From Acidobacteriota bacterium (GTDB taxonomy: Bacteria; Acidobacteriota; UBA6911), in assembly GCA_012719355.1 (NCBI GenBank), contig JAAYAM010000214.1, positions 28,926 through 92,925 of the forward strand: a DNA stretch of 64,000 nucleotides. Direction: 5' to 3'. Shown piece by piece: positions 39,250 to 48,240 of this stretch. Under the pieces are notes generated by a model, which was not told where the DNA came from, did not search any database, and saw nothing but the letters and a program-made list of their open reading frames with translations. The position numbers were made by a program, and so were the translations under genes. Positions within the stretch are counted from its first letter, which is position 1, and every line of letters starts with the position of its first letter.

Positions 39250-40290
39250 TCAGATTTTCCGCCGCCTCCCCCCGGGGCCTTTTCCCGGAACACGGCCGAT
39301 CGACCGTATGCGCCGCTCCATGCAGCTGCTGCAGACCAGCGCGGTTTCGTGCATGCAGGCCTTCCCCGGATAGATCTCGTACAACACCCGGTATTTTGTA
39401 GGAGTCACGTTCGGCATCACGACGTTTGCGCCGCGCATGAGGCCGAGTTCGCGGCCCGACTGCGGATCTACAGTGGCGAGGGCGGTGGTGGAAGGGATGT
39501 TGGCCTCAGGACATACGAGCCGTGTAAGAGCAACAGTCTTCAAAGTGGTAAGTTCATCGTTCGGCACCTGGTCCTGCGGACTGAGGTAGAAATCAGCGGC
39601 TTCCGGACCGCCCAATAGTGTCCTGGGTGAAGGCAGGAACGGCCCGACGCCTATCATGTCCATGTCGTAATAGCGGAAGGTATCGATGTCCGCTGCCAGA
39701 GTTATCCAGGACTGTCCGGGAATCCCGACCATGACCCCAGTCCCTATCTCGTACCCCATGTCACGCATGCGCTCGAGCTGAGCGAAACGGTCCGACACTT
39801 TTCCCGGCAGCGCCGGGTGGATACGTTCATAAAGCTCCGGATCAGAAGTTTCGAAACGCAGCAGGTACCGGTCGGCTCCCGCATCTTTCCAGGCCCGGAG
39901 TTCATCATCTTCCCGTTCGCCGAGCGAAAGCGTGACCGCGAGGTCGGTTTCCTCTTTGATTGTCCTGATGATGCCCGCAATAAAAGCGACGGTAAGTCCC
40001 GGGTCCTCGCCCGACTGCATCACTACGGATCCATATCCGAGGCGGACGGCTTCGTGAACGGCCTCCAGGATTTCGTCGCGGGTCATCCTGTATCTGGTGA
40101 TTCCTGATGAGCAGGCGCTTATCCCGCAATAGCGGCACTGGCGAATACAGTAGTTGCTGATTTCGATCAGTCCGCGCTGGTGCACCTCGTCGCCGACGGA
40201 AGCCTTTCGCTGCTCATCGGCTTTCTTCCACAGTTCCTCCAGCCGGGATTCATCCATCTCCTGCAGCCAGCGAAGGATTTCGCCACGTTC
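39250..40290 (-). CDS. hydE: [FeFe]-hydrogenase maturase HydE-like radical SAM protein
   Basis: CIRQCRYCGISA radical SAM motif; HydE-like text (NVTPTKYRVLYEIYPGKACMHE, C-terminal CSSCMERRIRSIGR). Confidence 0.8.
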   Translation of the reverse strand, partial: ERGEILRWLQEMDESRLEELWKKADEQRKASVGDEVHQRGLIEISNYCIRQCRYCGISACSSGITRYRMTRDEILEAVHEAVRLGYGSVVMQSGEDPGLTVAFIAGIIRTIKEETDLAVTLSLGEREDDELRAWKDAGADRYLLRFETSDPELYERIHPALPGKVSDRFAQLERMRDMGYEIGTGVMVGIPGQSWITLAADIDTFRYYDMDMIGVGPFLPSPRTLLGGPEAADFYLSPQDQVPNDELTTLKTVALTRLVCPEANIPSTTALATVDPQSGRELGLMRGANVVMPNVTPTKYRVLYEIYPGKACMHETALVCSSCMERRIRSIGRVPGKGPGGRRRKI

Positions 40291-40358
40291 CATCAGATCG
40301 GTGCTCCTTTGAGTCAAAGTACGATTGTAGCAGAAGAACCTCGGGTGCGAGGGCGCTA

Positions 40359-42134
40359 CTAACGGGTCCGCAAAGTGACCACAAACCAGCGGCCGGGCAT
40401 GTTTACCCCCGAGACTTCCTGGTACCGGCTGTTGAGGAGGTTCGTAAAATCGACGGAGGCGGTGAAGCGGCCGATATGACGTTCCAGCCTGCTGTCGAGA
40501 ATGCAGTAGTCGCGACCGTCAGCACGCCTCTTGTAGTTCAGAGTCTGCCGGTACAGGAAAGAAAGCGGAATCGGAAAGTAGGTCGACGCCGACCATGAGT
40601 CGCGCGCATAGTCGAGCACGTATTTGGAGATGAAGCCGACCGAGCCGGCATTGGCCGAGATGCGGCTGTAACGTGCGGAAAAGCCCGCCGTCTCGCCCAG
40701 AGAATGCTCGAGACCGATCTCGATGCCTGCGGTGCGCAGACGTCTCAAATTCGAACTGCGCCATTTCTGCGCCGCCGTCTCCCGGATCCAATCAATCACG
40801 TTGCTTTCACGCCTGGCAAACACCGTAACCGAGGCCATCCAGTTCCTGGCCGGGACGAAATCTGCGCCGGCATCCGCCGCCCACGAACTCTCCGGCTTCA
40901 GGGTCGGACTCGCTTCATTATTCGGATCCCGATAATAGAGCTCGGTGAAAGTAGGGATCCTGAACGCTCTTCCGACTGACGAACGCAGGCGGATCCGCGG
41001 CCGTACCCACCAGCTTCCGCTGAGTGTGGGATTCACTGCAGTGCCGAAACTCGAATAGTAATCCAGTCGGATTCCGGGATAGACCACCGCATCGTCCCCC
41101 AGATTCTGCTGCAGTTCGGCAAAGACGCTGGCGCGGAGGAACTCGTGCCTGCCCAGCGTATTTGACCTTATCCAATCTCCCCCCGCTTCTCCGCCGATCG
41201 TGACATAGCCGTCGCTCCACGATTGAAGGCATGTCTTGGCGAGCATGCCTGCGGAATGAGTCCGGTGGCGGCTCTCGAACATACCCGGCGACCGGATATC
41301 ATAAATGAAACGGTCGCTATGGGTTCGGTAGTAGCCGTGGAGAATCGATTCGTTTCCGGGCCTGTGTTCGAATGATACCAGGGTCTGGTCGGTCCACTCC
41401 TTCGATGGTGACGGGCCGTAAAAGCCGTTCGCGCCGAACTCCTTGTCAATATGCGAGACGAACACAGAGGAGCGATTGCCGATCCCGGTGCGGGAACTGA
41501 TTGCAAGAGTCCGGAACTCCCTGTCGTACTCAAACCCTGCCGAGCGGTTTCCGGTTACGCTTATCCTCTGGGTGATGTTTCCTGCAGCGAAGCCGGTGGA
41601 CGCAGAGGCCTCGAAAAGCCCGTTCTGTCCGGCCGACACTGAGGCCCTGATCCGCTCCAGGTCGCGGCGCGTTATGATGTTGATGATGCCGCCGAATGCG
41701 TCCGCTCCATAGATGGATGATCCGGGCCCGAGGAGTACTTCGATGCGCTCGACATCCTGCAGCTGGACCGGAAAATCCGAATTATGGTGCGCTGTCTGGG
41801 AATCGTTGATCCGAACCCCGTCGACGAGTACCAGAACCTGCGAGTAGGCGGAACCTCGTATCGACAGATCGGTTTGCAGGCCGAACGGTGATCGGGTGCG
41901 CAGATCAACTGCTGACACCTGGGTAAGCACATCCGCAATCGAGCGGACTGGGAGGCGATCAATATCTTCGCGGGTGAGGACGGTCACCGTCCTGGAAAGA
42001 TTCTCGAAAGCTACCGGGTATGCATTTGCAGTGACGACTACCTTATCATCCGGCGGCTGCTGCACTGCAAATGAAGGGAAAGCATAAAACAGCAGCGCCA
42101 CGGTCAAGGATATCTTAATCATACAGGCAGGCAC
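40359..42134 (-). CDS. TonB-dependent outer-membrane receptor (BtuB-like)
   Basis: Signal peptide, plug domain (VTVLTREDIDRLPVRSIADVLTQV, VLVDGVRIND, IEVLLGPGSSIYGADAFGGIINIITRR) and barrel. Confidence 0.9.
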   Translation of the reverse strand: MPACMIKISLTVALLFYAFPSFAVQQPPDDKVVVTANAYPVAFENLSRTVTVLTREDIDRLPVRSIADVLTQVSAVDLRTRSPFGLQTDLSIRGSAYSQVLVLVDGVRINDSQTAHHNSDFPVQLQDVERIEVLLGPGSSIYGADAFGGIINIITRRDLERIRASVSAGQNGLFEASASTGFAAGNITQRISVTGNRSAGFEYDREFRTLAISSRTGIGNRSSVFVSHIDKEFGANGFYGPSPSKEWTDQTLVSFEHRPGNESILHGYYRTHSDRFIYDIRSPGMFESRHRTHSAGMLAKTCLQSWSDGYVTIGGEAGGDWIRSNTLGRHEFLRASVFAELQQNLGDDAVVYPGIRLDYYSSFGTAVNPTLSGSWWVRPRIRLRSSVGRAFRIPTFTELYYRDPNNEASPTLKPESSWAADAGADFVPARNWMASVTVFARRESNVIDWIRETAAQKWRSSNLRRLRTAGIEIGLEHSLGETAGFSARYSRISANAGSVGFISKYVLDYARDSWSASTYFPIPLSFLYRQTLNYKRRADGRDYCILDSRLERHIGRFTASVDFTNLLNSRYQEVSGVNMPGRWFVVTLRTR

Positions 42135-42195
42135 CCCTTTGCAGGGGCGCCTTTTATCCTCGCTGTAAACCGGTTGATGTTGTCTGGACTATCCG

Positions 42196-43506
42196 CTATG
42201 CCTGCAGATCCATGCTGCCGGCAAGATACGACTCGTAGGCCGCGAGATCGAAATGCCCGTGTCCTGAAAGGTTGAAGAGGATCACCTTTTTCTCGCCTGC
42301 TTCACGGGCCTTGAGCGCATGGACAATCACGCTGTGGATCGCGTGCGCGCTCTCGGGAGCTGGAATGGTCCCCTCGCACTGGGCGAATTTCACGGCGCTG
42401 GCGAAGACTTCTCCCTGGGGATAAGCTTCCGCCTCAACCAGTCCGGCAGCCAGAAGATGGCTTACAAGCGGCGCGGAGCCATGATATCGGAGACCACCGG
42501 AATGGACCGGAGGAGGAATGAACTTGTGTCCGAGGGTATGCATCATCATGAGAGGCGTGTTGCCAGCAACATCTCCGAAATCATACTCACGCCTGCCGGC
42601 GGTCAGGGAAGCACAAGACCGCGGCTCAACAGCAATTGCACGGAGATTCTTCCTGGTGCCGCTGATTTTGTCTCTGAGGAACGGAAACGCGAGTCCGCCG
42701 AAATTGCTCCCGCCGCCATGGCAGCCGATAATGATGTCCGGATACTCCCCGGCGATTTCCATTTGCTTGATCGCCTCCTGCCCGATAATTGTCTGGTGCA
42801 GCAGGACGTGGTTGAGGACGCTTCCCAACGCATACCTCGTATCGTCGCGCTTCACTGCGTCCTCGACCGCCTCCGAGATCGCGAGCCCCAGGCTTCCGCT
42901 GCAGTCGGGATCTTCGGTCAGAGCCTTTCGTCCTGCTTCAGTCAGGTTGGACGGACTGGCAACCACGTCCGCACCGTAAGTCTTCATCATCACACGACGG
43001 TAGGGCTTCTGGTTGAAGCTGACTTTGACCATGTAGACCATGCACTCCAGTCCCATCAGCTTGCAGGCGCAGGCGAGAGCGCTTCCCCACTGTCCCGCTC
43101 CGGTCTCGGTGGACAGTCGCTTCACACCCTCCTTCTTGTTCAAATATGCCTGCATCAGGGCCGTGTTCAGCTTATGGCTGCCGACCGGACTGACGTGCTC
43201 GGATTTGTAGTAGATCCTTGCGGGTGTATCCAGCGCTTCTTCAAGCGCCCGCGCGCGGAAAACGGGACTGGGCCTGTACAGCCGGTAAATGTCGCGTACC
43301 TCGTCGGGAATTTCGATCATTCGTTCCTGAGTGATCTCATGCTCAATGACGCCCATGGGGAAAATCGGAGCCAGCATGTCCGGATTGATCGGCTCCCGTG
43401 TCGCCGGATGTAACGGAGGAGGAAGCGGGGTCGGCATATCCGGCTGGATATTGTAGAAGTGTGTCGGAATTTCGGATTCCGGCAAAGTGATCTTGGTGTC
43501 AGTCAT
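42196..43506 (-). CDS. TrpB2-type tryptophan synthase beta-like protein
   Basis: 436 aa; [25 protein letters not shown] (PLP Lys), [21 protein letters not shown]. Confidence 0.93.
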   Translation of the reverse strand: MTDTKITLPESEIPTHFYNIQPDMPTPLPPPLHPATREPINPDMLAPIFPMGVIEHEITQERMIEIPDEVRDIYRLYRPSPVFRARALEEALDTPARIYYKSEHVSPVGSHKLNTALMQAYLNKKEGVKRLSTETGAGQWGSALACACKLMGLECMVYMVKVSFNQKPYRRVMMKTYGADVVASPSNLTEAGRKALTEDPDCSGSLGLAISEAVEDAVKRDDTRYALGSVLNHVLLHQTIIGQEAIKQMEIAGEYPDIIIGCHGGGSNFGGLAFPFLRDKISGTRKNLRAIAVEPRSCASLTAGRREYDFGDVAGNTPLMMMHTLGHKFIPPPVHSGGLRYHGSAPLVSHLLAAGLVEAEAYPQGEVFASAVKFAQCEGTIPAPESAHAIHSVIVHALKAREAGEKKVILFNLSGHGHFDLAAYESYLAGSMDLQA

Positions 43507-43692
43507 GAGAGTCCTCCTTAAGTGAGAATTCCGAGGATAACATATGATGACTCTGAGATTTCAGAAATTTAACCGAGATCCTCTTTTGACACAGCTGTCG
43601 GCCGTTCGCCTGCGTAGTTCTACGCACCGGTCATTGAGTATTTGCACGAATTGAAGAATTGTATAACCGGATGTTTAATGGCCATCGCTCAT

Positions 43693-43892
43693 GTTCGTCC
43701 GGTCCACGTCGCGATAGCACACCGTATGATTTGCTATGGCGAGGTGGACCCTGACGAGGAGGGTCACAAAGGAGCGCGAGCAAACACTCCGCATACCCGG
43801 CGGTCGCATCCCCGTGAGACCGCTCCTGCCTGAAAAACCTGCTGCGAACACACGGGGTTCCGGTCTCCTGACCGGAACCCCGGTTCTCTTTT
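43693..43892 (+). ncRNA. Putative structured intergenic RNA ending in a terminator-like hairpin
   Basis: Long hairpin 43701-43750, competing hairpin 43747-43765, hairpin 43800-43823, and a 12-bp perfect hairpin 43854-43881 followed by GGTTCTCTTTT; no protein family recognised. Confidence 0.4.
43854..43890 (+). terminator. Hairpin terminator (GGGGTTCCGGTC-TCCT-GACCGGAACCCC)
   Basis: Perfect 12-bp stem, tetraloop, pyrimidine/T-rich tail on + strand; may also serve the minus-strand cox operon. Confidence 0.55.
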
Positions 43893-43901
43893 CGGCACTG
43901 T

Positions 43902-44852
43902 CTACTTGAGATTTTTGATGAAATCGACCACCTGTGCCAGTTCGTCTTCGCTCAGGGAAGTCTTGGGCATGGAAGGAGGATAGCCTTTCAGGATGTCCGC
44001 CGCAGGATCCTGTATCGCCCGTACCAGATAATCGTCATCCACGACGATCTCCCGCGCGTTCCCCTTCGAATCGAGAACAGTCTGGGTCGTTGCGTAAATC
44101 CCCTTGAAACTGGGTCCTACCAGAGGGCTTCCATCAAAGGAATGACATGTGAGGCAGAATCTCTGATTCAGTACGTTGACGGCCGGATGAGCCGCAATCT
44201 CCGGAGGAAGGGTTGGGATTGTCCGCCCGGGAGTCGGCACAGTCTCGTCACCGAAGTACCATTCCTTGAACTCGTCAACGGGAACAACCACCGCCTTGCC
44301 AAGCATGTTCGCATGGCTTACCCCGCAAATGACCGTGCATTCAATGTCGAACGATCCGAGTTGGGTTGGAGAAAACCAGGTGTAGTTCTCCTTTCCCGGA
44401 ACGACGTCCTCCTTGATCCGGAAAGCCGGAATGAAGAATCCGTGGATTACATCGGCAGAACGAAGCACCAGCTTCACCGGCTTGTCCACCGCCAGAATCA
44501 GCTCGGTAGACTGCTTGCCATTAGGGTATTTGAACGACCATGCCCACTGGCGGCCGGTGACTTCTATCACCATCGCTTCCCGCGGCACCTCACGCATATA
44601 GCGGAAATCTGTCCACCCATAGACGAACATCATCAGGAACAGAATTGTCGGGACGATTGTCCATACCGTCTCGACCCATTTGTTGCCCTCGATATCGACG
44701 GCCCTGGGATGCCGCTTCCTGTTGTACTTGATCACGAAGTAAATCAAAGCCGCCGTGAGAAGAACCAGAAATACGGCGCACAACACGAAGATGAAGAGGA
44801 AGACCGAGTCAACCCTTCCAGCGGCGCTTGAAGCCTGGGGTATTATCGGCAT
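43902..44852 (-). CDS. coxB: Cytochrome c oxidase subunit II fused to cytochrome c domain (caa3-type)
   Basis: Two TM segments, CuA motif CTVICGVSHANM, then FCLTCHSFDGSPLVGPSFKG heme c domain. Confidence 0.95.
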   Translation of the reverse strand: MPIIPQASSAAGRVDSVFLFIFVLCAVFLVLLTAALIYFVIKYNRKRHPRAVDIEGNKWVETVWTIVPTILFLMMFVYGWTDFRYMREVPREAMVIEVTGRQWAWSFKYPNGKQSTELILAVDKPVKLVLRSADVIHGFFIPAFRIKEDVVPGKENYTWFSPTQLGSFDIECTVICGVSHANMLGKAVVVPVDEFKEWYFGDETVPTPGRTIPTLPPEIAAHPAVNVLNQRFCLTCHSFDGSPLVGPSFKGIYATTQTVLDSKGNAREIVVDDDYLVRAIQDPAADILKGYPPSMPKTSLSEDELAQVVDFIKNLK

Positions 44853-44856
44853 GATG

Positions 44857-45189
44857 TCACCTGTCCAGAATGTCGAAAAAGAGAATGCCTATAAACAAAG
44901 TCAGGACTCCCAAAGTAAGAAACACCAACGCTCTCAGGTAGGGCTTCTCATAATTGAGGTGCATGAAATAAAAAAGCACGAGCCCCGCCTTGAGGGGCGT
45001 CACAATCAGCATGGCCCACACCGAAAGAGCTTCGTGCCACAGAGTGCTCGTCGCCACAAGGATTCCGGTCAGGACCAGCAGCAGAAGCCACACGCGAACG
45101 AATACCCGGTAGGGAACGATGTGCACGTGTGTCTCGTGTCCCATAGCTGCTTTCTCAGGGACTGTATGAGGATCTGGAGAAATCGACAT
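44857..45189 (-). CDS. coxD: Cytochrome c oxidase subunit IV
   Basis: Small three-TM protein between CoxB and CoxC genes; start placed at MSISPDPH (45189). Confidence 0.75.
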   Translation of the reverse strand: MSISPDPHTVPEKAAMGHETHVHIVPYRVFVRVWLLLLVLTGILVATSTLWHEALSVWAMLIVTPLKAGLVLFYFMHLNYEKPYLRALVFLTLGVLTLFIGILFFDILDR

Positions 45190-45197
45190 GCGCACCC

Positions 45198-45818
45198 CTA
45201 GGCCGCCAGGTAGAACAACGGCAGCAGAAATATCCAGATTACGTCCACAAGGTGCCAATAGAGACCGGCGTTTTCCAGTTTGTTAAAGTCGGTCCGGGTG
45301 ACTTTGTGCCTGAGCACGAACCCAAGCATCACCGACAGAGCGATAATTCCTGCTATGACGTGAAGGCCGTGCAGCCCGGTCATCGTGTAATACAGCCCGA
45401 AGAAAATCTGGTCCCCCTGCGGCCGCTGGGCCATCAAGGGTGAGTTAGGATACAGCCCGTGGCTGATCTCTCCGCTCCATTCGATGTACTTGTTGACCAG
45501 AAACCCGAGGCCCAACACTATCGTGGCAGCCAGGCAAAGGAGCGATCGCCTGCGCTCACCCTTCTGGAGAGCCGTGAGCGATATAGCCACCGTAAGGCTG
45601 CTGGTAAGCAGGATCAGGGTATTGGCAATCCCGATCACAGCGTTCAGGTGCTGCCCCCCTTCGTGAAACTCGAGCGGATAACGGGCCCGGTAGGCCGAAT
45701 ACAGGATAAACAGTCCTCCGAAAAGAAGGATCTCGGTGAAAAGGAACAACCACATCCCAAGTTTGCCGCCCTCATAGTCCTTGTGAACAAGAGACGGGGT
45801 GGATGAGGAAGTGCTCAT
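45198..45818 (-). CDS. coxC: Cytochrome c oxidase subunit III
   Basis: KLGMWLFLFTEILLFGGLF, FGLYYTMTGLHGLHVIAGI, YWHLVDVIWIFLLPLFYL. Confidence 0.95.
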   Translation of the reverse strand: MSTSSSTPSLVHKDYEGGKLGMWLFLFTEILLFGGLFILYSAYRARYPLEFHEGGQHLNAVIGIANTLILLTSSLTVAISLTALQKGERRRSLLCLAATIVLGLGFLVNKYIEWSGEISHGLYPNSPLMAQRPQGDQIFFGLYYTMTGLHGLHVIAGIIALSVMLGFVLRHKVTRTDFNKLENAGLYWHLVDVIWIFLLPLFYLAA

Positions 45819-47407
45819 CAGGAACCCTCCGGATTAAATCGATAGGGCCTGTCGTCGATCCTGGGAATAATGCTGAAGTTTTCCAGCGGAGGCGGAGTCG
45901 GTATCTTCCATTCCAAGGTTACCCCGCCCCATGGATTCTGCTCAGCCTTCCTCCCTCTCTTAAGCGCAACGACGAGGTTGGCGAAGAACATCACCAGCCC
46001 GACGGCAAGAATGAAGCCACCGATCGAAGCGATGATATGCCCAGTACGGTATTGCGGCAGATGGGTAAAGTACCGCCTCGGCATACCCATATACCCCAGG
46101 ACCAGCATTGCAAAATAGAGCATGTTGAAGCCGATGAAGATGGGGACCCATGCAAACACCGCGATCTTCTCGTTGTAGGTCTTGCCGAACATTTTGGGGA
46201 ACCAGTAGAGAAGTGCGGCGAAAAACCCCATACCGGTACCGCCGAACATCACGTAATGAAAATGCCCCACAATGAAGTACGTATCGTGGAGCTGCACATT
46301 GACCGCGAGGGCACCCTGCATGAGACCCGTCAATCCTCCGATGGCGAAGAGAAACACGAAAGTGAGAGCATACAGCATGGGCGGCCTCACTTCGATCGAG
46401 CCCTTGTACAGAGTGGCTGTCCAGTTGAAGACCTTGATCGCACTCGGAACAGCCACAATGAACGTCAGGAGCGAGAATACCAGGTTGGCTTTCTCAGACA
46501 TGCCGCTCGTGAACATGTGATGTCCCCAGACGAGAGACCCAAGAAACGCAATCGCGAGAGAGGAATACGCAATAGCCTTGTATCCGAAGATCGTCTTGCG
46601 GGCAAACGTAGGAATGATCTCGGTGATCGCTCCCATCGCCGGCAGGATCATTATGTAAACAGCCGGATGTGAATAGATCCAGAAAAGGTGCTGGTACAGC
46701 AGGGGATCGCCTCCCTTGGCGGGATCGAACACGCCGATGCCGAACAGGCGTTCGGCGATGACCAACAGCAGCGTTATGCCGATGATGGGGGTCGCCAGAA
46801 CCTGGATCCAAGCGGTGCCGTACAGAGACCATGCAAACAGCGGCATGCGGTGCCATTTCATGCCAGGCGCACGGAGTCTGTGTATCGTGGTAATAAAGTT
46901 AAGTCCGGTCAGGATCGACGAAAACCCAAGCACAAACGCGCCGAAGACACCGAGTGAAACATTTGTGCCACTGGTAAGGCTGAAAGGCGCGTAGAAAGTC
47001 CAGCCGGTATCCGGCGGTCCGGCTCCCGTAAAAAGCGATGCGACCACGAGCCCGGTGCCGGCTATGAAGAAATACCAGGACAACAGGTTCAGCCGGGGAA
47101 ACGACACGTCCTTAGCCCCGATCATGATGGGAAGGAAGAAATTGCCGAACACCGCAGGAAGCCCGGGCAGCACAAACATGAAGATCATTATGACGCCGTG
47201 GACCGTGAAGAAGGCATTGTAGGTCTGCGGCTCGAACATCGGCGTTTCAATGGTGAGCTGCTCAATTCTCATGAGTACGCCGATCAGGACTGCGATGAAA
47301 AAGAGCGATACCATCGAGACAAGATAAAGCACACCGATTCGCTTATGATCGGTTGAGAGAATCCAGCTTCGGATCCCTTTGCGCCTCCCCTCAGTCAAGT
47401 AACTCAT
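45818..47407 (-). CDS. coxA: Cytochrome c oxidase subunit I
   Basis: STDHKRIGVLYL, HGVIMIF, FWIYSHPAVYIMILP, WGHHMFTSG, DTYFIVGHFHYVM; start at 47407 (MSYLTEGR). Confidence 0.96.
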   Translation of the reverse strand: MSYLTEGRRKGIRSWILSTDHKRIGVLYLVSMVSLFFIAVLIGVLMRIEQLTIETPMFEPQTYNAFFTVHGVIMIFMFVLPGLPAVFGNFFLPIMIGAKDVSFPRLNLLSWYFFIAGTGLVVASLFTGAGPPDTGWTFYAPFSLTSGTNVSLGVFGAFVLGFSSILTGLNFITTIHRLRAPGMKWHRMPLFAWSLYGTAWIQVLATPIIGITLLLVIAERLFGIGVFDPAKGGDPLLYQHLFWIYSHPAVYIMILPAMGAITEIIPTFARKTIFGYKAIAYSSLAIAFLGSLVWGHHMFTSGMSEKANLVFSLLTFIVAVPSAIKVFNWTATLYKGSIEVRPPMLYALTFVFLFAIGGLTGLMQGALAVNVQLHDTYFIVGHFHYVMFGGTGMGFFAALLYWFPKMFGKTYNEKIAVFAWVPIFIGFNMLYFAMLVLGYMGMPRRYFTHLPQYRTGHIIASIGGFILAVGLVMFFANLVVALKRGRKAEQNPWGGVTLEWKIPTPPPLENFSIIPRIDDRPYRFNPEGS

Positions 47408-47441
47408 AGATACCCCTGTGACCACGGCAGGTGTGCCGCGT

Positions 47442-48215
47442 CTATTTGTGACGGCGTGGTTTTTTCCTGAACACAAAGATCAGGAACACGCCCGCTACCA
47501 CCAGTGTGACGGCACCGGCAAACCGGGTAACACTGAACACATATCCGCGCCCCTCCGGGTCGTAGGTGTAACAGAAGGCCAGCATTCTCGACACGGTGGG
47601 ACGCACCTGGCCGCCTGCAGCTTCCTTTATCGCCATCTCGACGTCTGCGGTCACAAAGGTGTTTCCATAAATGTAGCGGCTCAGGACGCCCTCGGGAGTC
47701 AGCAGCATGATGGCACCCGGATGTACGAACATGTCCCCTTCCTGGCGGTACCTGAATCCGGCCGAATCGGCCACGATTCTGGAATTGGCGGCCGTGCCGG
47801 TGAGAAAATGCCAGTCTCCGGGCGAAAACGGGCGCTGCAGCTGGTTGAGGTAATTCGCCTTCTTTTCTCTGGCCAATTCAGGCGTGTCCGAGGGGTCGAA
47901 ACTCACGGCTACCAGCCTGAAATCCTTTCCCGGCTCGAGTTTCGTCTCGTTGATCACCTTCGCCAGGCTGTTGATCAGGACCGGGCACACGCCTGGACAG
48001 CGCAGGTAGACAAACGTCAGAATCGTGGGCTTATCCACATAATCGCGCAATCGAACGTCGTTCCCCTGCTCGTTCTTGAGCACCGTGTCAAGCGCGACCG
48101 GAGCCCCTAGCTTTTCATCAATCCCCACATCAGGGGAAGCCTTCATCTGGGCCTTGCCCGAAAGGCTCAGGCACACAACCAGAAAGGCTGCCGAAATCAG
48201 ACGGACGGCCATCAT
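47442..48215 (-). CDS. SCO1/SenC family copper chaperone
   Basis: FVYLRCPGVCPVLINSLAKV motif, C-terminal TM segment; adjacent to coxA. Confidence 0.9.
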   Translation of the reverse strand: MMAVRLISAAFLVVCLSLSGKAQMKASPDVGIDEKLGAPVALDTVLKNEQGNDVRLRDYVDKPTILTFVYLRCPGVCPVLINSLAKVINETKLEPGKDFRLVAVSFDPSDTPELAREKKANYLNQLQRPFSPGDWHFLTGTAANSRIVADSAGFRYRQEGDMFVHPGAIMLLTPEGVLSRYIYGNTFVTADVEMAIKEAAGGQVRPTVSRMLAFCYTYDPEGRGYVFSVTRFAGAVTLVVAGVFLIFVFRKKPRRHK

Positions 48216-48240
48216 TCCTCCATATCTTCTGCGTTCTCCC

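Noticed and set aside
42136-42160. Hairpin GGCACCCC-TTTGCA-GGGGCGCC between trpB2 and the TonB receptor, considered as a cobalamin riboswitch
   Set aside because: The gap is only 61 nt and lacks B12-box consensus; at most a small hairpin.
42319-43413. 364-aa plus-strand ORF
   Set aside because: Antisense to TrpB2, whose family motifs are unambiguous.
43678-43833. 51-aa ORF (MAIAHVRPVHVAIAHRMICYGEV...) in the trpB2-cox intergenic region
   Set aside because: No recognised family and it coincides with long complementary stems, so a structured RNA is the simpler reading; kept as the alternative to test.
45803-46672. 289-aa plus-strand ORF opposite coxA
   Set aside because: Low-complexity, charged translation typical of the antisense of a membrane protein gene.
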